The notes under the pieces are model-generated. The model was not told the origin of the DNA and did not search any database. It was given only the letters and a program-made list of their open reading frames with translations. Made by a program: the position numbers and the translations under genes. A DNA stretch of 49,074 nucleotides from assembly GCA_946187345.1 (NCBI GenBank), contig CAMHQD010000018.1, forward strand, positions 1-49,074, given 5' to 3'. Of the stretch, positions 9,552-16,926 are shown piece after piece (positions within the stretch are counted from its first letter, which is position 1; each line of letters starts with the position of its first letter). The DNA comes from an uncultured Porphyromonadaceae bacterium (lineage in GTDB: Bacteria; Bacteroidota; Bacteroidia; Bacteroidales; Muribaculaceae).

Positions 9552-11351
9552 TTAGAAATGAATGTTCAGCGCGCCGCCCAGCACCCACTGGTGCAGCGAC
9601 TTCTTGATTGAAGACACCGCCGGCTGCGTCATGTCCCACTCCAGATTAGCCTTTACGAAATCAATCATGTCGGGAGACAGCGTCTTGAGGAAACCGAACG
9701 GATTATATGTCGCGGTGAACGTCTTGCGGGAGTAGTCGTAGTCCAAGAACACCTTGAAGGCAAACGAGTTCTTGTGGGCATAGGTCAACGAGATGCCCGT
9801 GCCGAGTTTCATCGAGTTGGACGCGCTCACGTTGATGTAGTTCCACTTGTCGCTGACCTCCTTGTCCGATGGTTTGAACATGTGATCATAGTCTTCTCTG
9901 TTGAAAGCATCATCGTCAAACACCATCTCCTTGCCGCTATATTCGGCACTCACCTCGATGTCGTCCATTATCGAGCGGCCCGCGATTAACTTGCTGCCCA
10001 ATGCGAAACGACGTGAGAGCGGCAGCGAGAAATAGACACCGGCATCGGCGGCAAACTCGGTGATGTGGTCGCTCTCGATAGTAAACTCGATGCCGCTGAT
10101 AGCATTCTGCATATCAGGGTCCGCCATAAATTGCCTAAATGCGCTCTCCTCACTGACGGCGAACGCGCTCCAACCGTTGATTGGAGTGCTCTTGACACGC
10201 AGCCGGCCGCCGATGCCAACGTATGGGCAGAAGAACCATGCCGCCTCGGCACCCACGGCTGTCGCCGTACGGAACTTCAAGTGCAATTGATCATCGGTGC
10301 CGGTGCCAGTCAATCCGCTTTCGTCAATGACGCCCTCCGGTAATTTAAAGTCAAATAGCGGCATATCAAGGTTCTTATTGCCGAAGCCCATACCCATCGA
10401 GATATCGAAGAATGACGGGTTCTTATAAAGGTCGGGGAAGGTGACAATATCATTGCGCAGCAGTCCCTTGCCCTTGAACATCAGGTCACACAGACCGTAG
10501 CCCAACTCCACCGAGAGAATACCGATACCAGCACCCGAGAGCACGTCGCTAATCCAATGGCGATTGTTCAACACGCGCATCACGCCGGTAGCCGTTGCCA
10601 AAGCGTAGGCTCCCACCGAGAACCACGGCGAGCGCGTCATGCCGTATTCCTTGTGGAGGATAGTCGCCGCCAGGAATGCCGTGGCCGTGTGGCCCGAGGG
10701 CCACGCGTTGCGCGACGACCCATCGGGACGCATCTCCTTGGCGGTGTACTTGATGCCATTTACCAAGCCGGCCATGATGGCGGCGCTCATCGCCGACGAC
10801 GCCCAGAAACGGGGCCAGTCGCTGCGGCCCTCATAGCCGCCCAAGTGCAGGCCAAGGGTGAGCGCGAGAGGCACATACTGCGTATAATTGTCAATCTCAC
10901 TATGGAAATTATACTTGATCAAGCGAATGCGAGTGTTCGGATTGTTGTAATTCTGGCGGAAGGCCGTCTTCTCGCTCTTGGCAATCATGCCGGCAAAAAA
11001 GAGCGGGATACCCACCCACGTTTGATCCTCCCAGAAAGTATAGGGCCGTGTGGCGGGATTGGTAACACTCTTGAACATACGCCAATCCATGCCGCGGTGT
11101 GGCTGATAGGTCGACGCGGCGGACTCGGCTCCTGTAGTTAGCACCGGCGACAGAGCAACACTATCGGCAACAATAGTATCAGCGGCAACAGGCTCTTTAG
11201 CGGCAGCCTCCACATCAGCCGAAACCACATCAAGAGACACTGATTGGGCAATCTGCTCATCAATACTTGCAATACTATCGGCAGTCTCTGTCGCCGTCGC
11301 GGCTATACCGACAACCGCCATCAGTAATAGTAACAATCTTTTTAATACCAT
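9552..11351 (-). CDS. PAP2-family phosphatase with C-terminal outer-membrane barrel-like domain
   Basis: A 599-residue protein. After a signal peptide (MVLKRLLLLLMAVVGIAATA) there is an Ala/Asp/Ser/Val-rich stretch to about residue 90. A PAP2 (type 2 phosphatidic acid phosphatase) domain follows with all three motifs: KYTAKEMRP (KX6RP), WPSGHTATAF (PSGH) and NRHWISDVLSG (RX5HX3D). The last 250 or so residues are strand-rich, lack the phosphatase motifs and end GGALNIHF with a terminal Phe, typical of an outer-membrane barrel. PAP2 enzymes of this order dephosphorylate lipid or isoprenyl phosphates; whether this one acts on lipid A or undecaprenyl diphosphate is not decidable. The start at 11351 is supported by the signal peptide and a good promoter 20-50 bases upstream. 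Confidence 0.85.
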   Translation of the reverse strand: MVLKRLLLLLMAVVGIAATATETADSIASIDEQIAQSVSLDVVSADVEAAAKEPVAADTIVADSVALSPVLTTGAESAASTYQPHRGMDWRMFKSVTNPATRPYTFWEDQTWVGIPLFFAGMIAKSEKTAFRQNYNNPNTRIRLIKYNFHSEIDNYTQYVPLALTLGLHLGGYEGRSDWPRFWASSAMSAAIMAGLVNGIKYTAKEMRPDGSSRNAWPSGHTATAFLAATILHKEYGMTRSPWFSVGAYALATATGVMRVLNNRHWISDVLSGAGIGILSVELGYGLCDLMFKGKGLLRNDIVTFPDLYKNPSFFDISMGMGFGNKNLDMPLFDFKLPEGVIDESGLTGTGTDDQLHLKFRTATAVGAEAAWFFCPYVGIGGRLRVKSTPINGWSAFAVSEESAFRQFMADPDMQNAISGIEFTIESDHITEFAADAGVYFSLPLSRRFALGSKLIAGRSIMDDIEVSAEYSGKEMVFDDDAFNREDYDHMFKPSDKEVSDKWNYINVSASNSMKLGTGISLTYAHKNSFAFKVFLDYDYSRKTFTATYNPFGFLKTLSPDMIDFVKANLEWDMTQPAVSSIKKSLHQWVLGGALNIHF

Positions 11352-11373
11352 AGGAAAACGTAGTTTGAAAACG

Positions 11374-11405
11374 CAAAAGTAGCAATAAACTTTCAATATT
11401 TCAAA
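11374..11405 (-). promoter_or_regulatory. Promoter of the PAP2 phosphatase gene
   Basis: On the minus strand, TTTG (11405-11402) is followed 20 bases later by TACTTTTG (11381-11374), matching the Bacteroidota -33/-7 pattern TTTG-N19-21-TAnnTTTG. The start codon is 22 bases downstream of the -7 box. Confidence 0.65.
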
Positions 11406-11505
11406 CAAACAAAAAAAATATTTAATTATTGTAATAATTGCCGGCAACTTCGTCCAAACATCAATTACTCAATCGCTCGATTATTCGATTGGGAAGAATC
11501 AATTC

Positions 11506-11994
11506 TTATGATAAAAATCCCATCACTGCAACTCCCAATATGGCAACCGCCACAACCGGCGGCAGGCATTTCGCGCCGTAATATCGCACCATCACAGGCC
11601 AGCCGCCTAACTTTAGCCACCGTCCCACGGGCGTTGAAGCGTATGCCATCTGGCCCATTGCCGCACCCAGTATCACACCGAGCACCATCACACGGGGCGC
11701 GAGCAGGATGCCAAGCAAGCACCCGGCGATGGCACCCAGGGTTATATAGACGTTGCTCACACGACGGCCATCCGGCTCACCGGCCGGCGACAGCCATTGC
11801 AAGGCTGCCGCGATAGCCGCCGCCACGCCCCAGAAGGCCAAGTAGCCCGGCGGCACGGCAATGCGATAACTCATGTGCAACAATAGCAACGAGACGAAAG
11901 CGGCCAACGGCGAGCCGGAGCGCGGCACAAACGCCAGCACGATAGCCGCAGCCATCGCTATAAGTCCAATCACATACAATACAGTTGAAATCAT
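11506..11994 (-). CDS. DUF456-like small integral membrane protein
   Basis: A 162-residue, very hydrophobic protein with about four to five membrane segments. The glycine-rich stretch TLGAIAGCLLGILLAPRV followed by LGVILGAAMGQMAY resembles the GxxxG-rich core of DUF456 proteins, though the match is by eye. Its ATG overlaps the stop of the upstream 7TM-HD phosphodiesterase gene as ATGA, so the two are translationally coupled and the small protein may assist or sit beside that enzyme in the membrane. No catalytic residues are visible. Confidence 0.6.
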   Translation of the reverse strand: MISTVLYVIGLIAMAAAIVLAFVPRSGSPLAAFVSLLLLHMSYRIAVPPGYLAFWGVAAAIAAALQWLSPAGEPDGRRVSNVYITLGAIAGCLLGILLAPRVMVLGVILGAAMGQMAYASTPVGRWLKLGGWPVMVRYYGAKCLPPVVAVAILGVAVMGFLS

Positions 11995-14069
11995 GACGGA
12001 GTTGCTGTTGGGGAATCTACGGTCTGAGTGTCGGCTTTCGGTTCGGTCTTGGCCTCGATATATTGGACACGAGGTATTGCGAACGAACGCAGCCGCTCCA
12101 CGATAACGTTCTTGATAGTTTTGATGTCGCGCAAGGTCACCGGCGCGTCGTCAAACATACCATCGGCTTTCTGGCCGTCAATGATGCGCTCCACCATGTC
12201 GCGGATGGCCTTGTCGCTGCTATCGGGCAAACTCTTGAAGGCCGCCTCACACGCGTCGGCCATCATCAGGATTGCCGCCTCGCGCGTCTCGGGATTCGGG
12301 CCGGGATAGGTGTAAGGTGTCGGGTCAATAACGGTGCCGGGCTTTGCGTCATTGATTGCCTTGTTATAGAAGAACTTGGCCCTGCCGTGGCCGTGATGCT
12401 GCAGAATCATGTCGATGATTATTTTGGGCAGGTTGGCGCCACGCGCGAGTTTCACGCCTTCGGAAACGTGACTGATGACAATGCTCGCGCTCTGCTCCGG
12501 CACCAAGGCGTCGTGGGGATTGACACCGCGCTGATTCTCGGTAAAGAAAGCCGGATTGTTGATTTTGCCGATGTCATGATACAGCGCGCCGGCACGCACC
12601 AGTTGAACGTTGGCGCCCACGGCGAGCGCAGCCTCACTGGCCAGCGTTGCCACCTGCAACGAGTGCTGGAACGTACCCTGGCACTTCTCACTCAACTCAC
12701 GCATCAGCGGCGTGTTGATGTCGGTGAGTTCGACCAGAGTTGCCATAGATGTGAAACCGAACATACGCTCAATCACATAAATGGCGACATAAGAGAACGA
12801 GAGCGTGACACAGTTCACGGCGAAATACTTGATGACGGTCAACTCAAAGATGTGGTTCTCATTGCCGGTGAAGAAGCCTCTCGAGAAGAGCAGCGTCATG
12901 TCAAAGCCGCGCATCATCGTCAGCGCTATATAAGCCAGCGTGTAACCGATAAAGGCGATGCCGGCGCAGCGCACCAACTGCGAGCGGCGCGTGAGTTCCT
13001 GCATCGACACGATGGCCATCCAGCCGCCAATGAGTTGCGTTATCACATACTGCGAGCGGTCGCCAACCACCAGCGACGTGGTGAGCACCAACGTGAGTAA
13101 TGAGGCAAAGGCGGTGCGGCTGTCAAAGAATACTGTCACCAAAATCGGCACTAACGCTAACGGAATCACATAGCGGTAGTTATGGGCATGGGTAATGGCA
13201 TAAATGGCCAACACTATAGCCAAAGCAAGCAACATCTGCAAGAAGATGTGACGCTTGGTATCGCGCAAGAAGTTGGGCCGCATCGCAAAGAGATAGATGT
13301 TAAACATCAGCATCAGCAGCACCACCATGAGCACTTTACCAATCATCACCTGCCAGCGCTTGGAGGCAAGTTGCTCAAAGTCACTCCGTTTCTTGTGGTA
13401 ATAGGACACAAGCACATGATAGGTGACGGGGGTAATCACATCATCATCCTCAATAATCACATCATTCTCAGCCACCTGCTTTATAAACAACGCATTATCA
13501 ATCTCTGTCTCGAGCAGTTGACGGTTATTGACGGTGTCGATGGCGACATTTGGCTTGACGAGTGCCGCAGCCTGCTCGGGTTGCAGGTCAAAGGTTGAGG
13601 CCAAATGTTGAACCGCGGTGTGCCGACTGACAAGCGTGGCCACATTCACAGGTTGATAAATGCCGTCCTTACCCATGATTGACACGCGTGTGACAAAGTC
13701 GGCGGCAATGGCCGCGGCAAGATTGTCATCGGCAATACCGGCGGTATAGAGTTTGCGCAGCGCCTCACCAACGGGTTTCGACACGTCGGGATGCGCCTTG
13801 AGGGTCTCGTCCAACGCCTCAGCGTCAACTTTGGCCTTGGGCACAAACGCCGAAGTCACTTGACGACGGATTGAGTCGGCGGCCTCGCCAGTGTAGGTGG
13901 CGTCAAACTGCCGTGTGGCCACCAGTTGGCCATAGTTCCACTTCTGCCCTATTGATATATCGTATGAATTGGAGAACGACATGTCGGTCAAGCACAGCGT
14001 CGCCGTGACAATGGCGATGGCGGCAACCATCACCGCAATGGGCGTCCAAATGCTCTTGTCATATTTCAT
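11991..14069 (-). CDS. 7TM-HD (PgpH-like) cyclic dinucleotide phosphodiesterase
   Basis: A 692-residue membrane enzyme. The order is: an N-terminal membrane helix (residues 9-30), an extracytoplasmic 7TMR-HDED-type domain to about 270, seven hydrophobic helices to about 460, then a cytoplasmic HD phosphodiesterase domain. HD motifs are intact: FQHSLQVATLA, GALYHDIGKINNP, HHGHGRAKFFY and MMADACEAA. In Firmicutes, PgpH proteins of this architecture hydrolyse c-di-AMP and are inhibited by (p)ppGpp; the same role is inferred here. ATG at 14069 is preferred to an upstream TTG. It lies 80 bases downstream of the Rel/SpoT gene in the same direction and overlaps the following small membrane protein by ATGA. 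Confidence 0.88.
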   Translation of the reverse strand: MKYDKSIWTPIAVMVAAIAIVTATLCLTDMSFSNSYDISIGQKWNYGQLVATRQFDATYTGEAADSIRRQVTSAFVPKAKVDAEALDETLKAHPDVSKPVGEALRKLYTAGIADDNLAAAIAADFVTRVSIMGKDGIYQPVNVATLVSRHTAVQHLASTFDLQPEQAAALVKPNVAIDTVNNRQLLETEIDNALFIKQVAENDVIIEDDDVITPVTYHVLVSYYHKKRSDFEQLASKRWQVMIGKVLMVVLLMLMFNIYLFAMRPNFLRDTKRHIFLQMLLALAIVLAIYAITHAHNYRYVIPLALVPILVTVFFDSRTAFASLLTLVLTTSLVVGDRSQYVITQLIGGWMAIVSMQELTRRSQLVRCAGIAFIGYTLAYIALTMMRGFDMTLLFSRGFFTGNENHIFELTVIKYFAVNCVTLSFSYVAIYVIERMFGFTSMATLVELTDINTPLMRELSEKCQGTFQHSLQVATLASEAALAVGANVQLVRAGALYHDIGKINNPAFFTENQRGVNPHDALVPEQSASIVISHVSEGVKLARGANLPKIIIDMILQHHGHGRAKFFYNKAINDAKPGTVIDPTPYTYPGPNPETREAAILMMADACEAAFKSLPDSSDKAIRDMVERIIDGQKADGMFDDAPVTLRDIKTIKNVIVERLRSFAIPRVQYIEAKTEPKADTQTVDSPTATPS

Positions 14070-14113
14070 TGAGTCGAAATTTACCAATTATTGATTTGTT
14101 TGTTTATCCTATA

Positions 14114-14150
14114 GCCTCCTCCTGAAGGATGGGGTTGGGGGGGGGAGGCC
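14114..14150 (+). repeat. Dispersed GC-rich palindrome (CCTCC-GGAGG family), copy 1
   Basis: The block GCCTCCTCCTGAAGGATGGG is followed by a G-run and GGAGGCC. It matches the dispersed element whose best copies read CCCCTCCTTTAGGAGGGG then GAAGGGGGAGGCC (18991-19023). Its end coincides with the rel stop codon (TAG at 14152-14150), filling the spacer between rel and the 7TM-HD gene. Confidence 0.75.
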
Positions 14151-16387
14151 TAAGAGACTCGCGCGGCCATATTTACGCCCTTGATGGCACGCAAGCGGCG
14201 GCACATATCGGTGAGGATTGCAGCGTCGGCAATGAGCACGTCAAGGTCGCAGTGGAACACGCCATCGTGAGCCTCGATGTTGAGGCGGCGCATATCGAGC
14301 ACCATCGTCGTGGAAATAACAGAGATAATCTCAAGTAGGATACCCTGCCGGTCGATGCCCTCGACGCGCACCGAGGCCGGCAGCCTCACTGTCGTGGTCT
14401 CGTCCCATCGCGTCTGCACCAGCAAGGGGCCGCGCGTCGCTTTCAGGCGCGCCACACGGGGGCAGTCCATCTTGTGGACTACCACGTGGTTGTTGTCGGT
14501 CACAAACCCCACCACATCATCACCCGGAATTGGCTTGCAGCAGTCGCTCAACTCATAGTTAGGCTTGCCGTCAACCAATCGCAGGTCATACACCTTCTTC
14601 ACGTCTACCTTGCCGGAAGCATCCGGTTGCTCAGTCTGCGCCGTGTCGGTGTCCTTGCGGCGGAACGGATTGCGCAGAAAGCCGAAAAATGTGCCATTCT
14701 TCTTCGGCCGCAACCGCTGCAAAGTCAATTCGCCCAGCACGATTTCGCCTGAGCCAATCATGCGATAGAGGTCATCTTTATTGGCCGCATGATGCAGGGC
14801 GATAACCCTAATCATAACCTCGTTGGACGGCTCGATGTTGTTGTCAGCCAAGAAGCGGTTATACATCTCCTTGCCACGATGCACCACCTGACGGCGCGAG
14901 TGACGCAATGCCTGCCGCAGGCGGGCTTGACCCACAGCGGTGACAAGCATCGAGGACCACTCGGGCTGAGGCACCTGCGACTGCGAGGTGAGCACCTCCA
15001 CCTGGTCGCCGCTGGCCAACTTCTGGCTCAACGGAACCAACTGACGGTTAACCTTGCCGGCGATGCAATGCGCGCCAAGTTCACTGTGGAGCGTGAACGC
15101 GAAGTCGAGCACCGTCGCACCGGGCGGCATATTGAACAGGTCGCCTTTGGGCGAGAACACCACAATGGCGTTACTGAACAGATCCAGTTTGATGGTGTCG
15201 AGCATATCCATCGCCGTGGGGCCGGGCTGCTTGAGAATATCCTGGATGGTGCGCAACCAGGCCGTCAGGCCGCTGTCCTCGTCCTCCCCGATCTTATACT
15301 TCCAATGCGCCGCCAGACCACGCTCGGCGATGTCGTCCATGCGGCGGCTGCGTATCTGCACCTCAACCCATGTGCCATGCGGACCCATCACGGTGATGTG
15401 CAGCGCGCGGTAGCCGTTGGGTTTTGGCGTGCTCAGCCAGTCGCGAGTGCGGTTAGGATGCAACTTATATAGGTCGGTAATCTCACTGTAGATATCCATG
15501 CAGCGACGCTTCTCGATGCTCTCGTCGTCACACTCAAACACGATGCGCGCCGCATACAGGTCATACACCTCCTCAAACGGAACGTGTTTCGTCTCCATCT
15601 TCTTCCAGATGGAATAGCACGACTTGACGCGCGCCTTGAACTCATATTGCAGCCCCATGCGGTCGAGGCGCTCGCGGATAGGGGCCGCAAACTCCTCAAA
15701 GAACGTGTTACGGCTCGCCTCGCTCGAGGCAATCTTGCGCTTTAACGTCTCGAACGTCTCAGGGTGGTTATACTTGAAACTGAGATCCTCAAGTTCGGTC
15801 TTGATGGCAAACAGGCCCAAACGGTGGGCCAACGGGGCATAGATGTACAGCGTCTCGCCGGCGATCTTGTATTGCTTGGCCGGCGGCATACTCTGCAACG
15901 TGCGCATATTGTGCAGGCGGTCAGCCATCTTGATGAGCACCACGCGGATGTCGTTGCCCATCGTGAGCAATAGTTTGCGGAAGTTCTCGGCCTGCGCCGA
16001 GGCACCGTCTCCAAAAATTCCTCCCGAAATCTTTGTCAAGCCGTCGACTATCTCGGCAATCTTGTCTCCAAATATGCGACGGATATCGTCAACGGTGTAT
16101 TCGGTGTCCTCCACCACATCGTGCAGCAAAGCGGAGCAGATGGATGTCGAGCCGAGGCCCATCTCCACGCTCGCAATGGTAGCCACGGCTATGGGGTGCA
16201 GAATATATGGCTCACCACTGCGGCGGCGGACCCCCTTGTGGGCCTCGCGGGCAAAGTTATAGGCCTTCTCAATTATCTCGACCTTGCGGCGATGATTGCT
16301 ATTGAGGTAACTGTCGAGCAGCACCTTATAGGCATCGGTGATTACCTGCTCGTCGTTCTGCGGATTATAGGGCTGCTGGGATGTCAT
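14150..16387 (-). CDS. rel: Bifunctional (p)ppGpp synthetase/hydrolase (Rel/SpoT)
   Basis: A 745-residue RSH alarmone enzyme that makes and degrades (p)ppGpp during starvation. Domains in order: HD hydrolase (LLHDVVEDTEYTVDDI near 89, KMADRLHNMRTL near 155); synthetase (KARVKSCYSIWKKME, YDLYAARIVF, TPKPNGYRALH, VEVQIRSRRMDDIAE); TGS domain (VVFSPKGDLFNMPPGATVLD near 415); conserved-cysteine region (ELSDCCKPIPGDDVVGF); and a C-terminal ACT domain (GIDRQGILLEIISVIS). The HD motif is complete, so hydrolase activity is expected. The synthetase motifs also look intact. The start ATG overlaps the stop of a possible 70-residue ORF. It is followed by the PgpH-like gene, which suggests joint control of (p)ppGpp and a cyclic dinucleotide. 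Confidence 0.95.
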   Translation of the reverse strand: MTSQQPYNPQNDEQVITDAYKVLLDSYLNSNHRRKVEIIEKAYNFAREAHKGVRRRSGEPYILHPIAVATIASVEMGLGSTSICSALLHDVVEDTEYTVDDIRRIFGDKIAEIVDGLTKISGGIFGDGASAQAENFRKLLLTMGNDIRVVLIKMADRLHNMRTLQSMPPAKQYKIAGETLYIYAPLAHRLGLFAIKTELEDLSFKYNHPETFETLKRKIASSEASRNTFFEEFAAPIRERLDRMGLQYEFKARVKSCYSIWKKMETKHVPFEEVYDLYAARIVFECDDESIEKRRCMDIYSEITDLYKLHPNRTRDWLSTPKPNGYRALHITVMGPHGTWVEVQIRSRRMDDIAERGLAAHWKYKIGEDEDSGLTAWLRTIQDILKQPGPTAMDMLDTIKLDLFSNAIVVFSPKGDLFNMPPGATVLDFAFTLHSELGAHCIAGKVNRQLVPLSQKLASGDQVEVLTSQSQVPQPEWSSMLVTAVGQARLRQALRHSRRQVVHRGKEMYNRFLADNNIEPSNEVMIRVIALHHAANKDDLYRMIGSGEIVLGELTLQRLRPKKNGTFFGFLRNPFRRKDTDTAQTEQPDASGKVDVKKVYDLRLVDGKPNYELSDCCKPIPGDDVVGFVTDNNHVVVHKMDCPRVARLKATRGPLLVQTRWDETTTVRLPASVRVEGIDRQGILLEIISVISTTMVLDMRRLNIEAHDGVFHCDLDVLIADAAILTDMCRRLRAIKGVNMAARVS

Positions 16388-16596
16388 CGCAGTGAACGTT
16401 TATTGTTTTGCACACTCTCCCCTTCCGTTATGAAATGGTTACGGGAGAATTTGGAATTATGATGCCTCACGCGCTTGAAACCGCGCAACACGTCCACGCG
16501 CAGCAACTTCATCAGCCGCGACACCCAGGAGGGGGCCACGGCCGCTGTCGACACCCGCTTGGCATCGACTCTATCAGGGTTATTAATAGTTGCCAT
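16384..16596 (-). CDS. Possible small basic protein ORF coupled to rel
   Basis: A 70-codon ATG frame (MATINNPDRVDAKRVSTAAV ...) whose TGA stop overlaps the rel start as ATGA, the same arrangement as the confirmed overlaps elsewhere in the window. The product would be basic (many Arg and Lys), soluble and without a recognised domain. It may be a true small protein, a leader whose translation controls rel, or a chance frame. The GC content matches neighbouring coding sequence, but length alone is not convincing. Confidence 0.35.
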   Translation of the reverse strand: MATINNPDRVDAKRVSTAAVAPSWVSRLMKLLRVDVLRGFKRVRHHNSKFSRNHFITEGESVQNNKRSLR

Positions 16597-16926
16597 AACC
16601 TTAGAAATTTCTACCAAATTACAAATTTACTACAATTTCCCGACATGCAAAAATCTTGCCACTTTTTTAACAAAAAAAGACAAGGATAGTTTTGAGAAAT
16701 GTAGGGGCAGAATTTATTCTGCCCGTTTGCGGCATGTGGGCAGAATAAATTCTGTCCCTACAAGTTACCGCTTATTATTAACATAACTATCAATCACTTT
16801 TAAATCAGAAACTTGAGTTAGTCCAAAATTTTAAATCGGGAAATAATCTCCTGTTCTCCTAAAAACCCTTGTTCTCCTGTCTAAAATTCATGGATAATTT
16901 ATGGTAATTCACGTTAAATAAAGCAG
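16597..16926. other. Intergenic region between the AsmA-like gene and the rel operon
   Basis: About 330 AT-rich bases with no supported gene. It holds the 16700-16762 long inverted repeat and a short repeat TTCTCCT at 16854-16879 that recurs at 28400-28433. The promoter for the rel operon is expected near 16600-16690, but I see no convincing TTG/TAnnTTTG pair. Confidence 0.5.
16700..16762. repeat. 63-base long inverted repeat (MITE/REP-like hairpin)
   Basis: The left arm (16700-16724) starts TGTAGGGGCAGAATTTATTC and the right arm (16738-16762) is its reverse complement with one mismatch in 25, around a 13-base loop. Each arm also contains a near-palindrome CAGAATTTATTCTG. It has no T-tract and sits over 100 bases from the nearest stop codon, so it looks like a dispersed element rather than a terminator. 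Confidence 0.75.
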
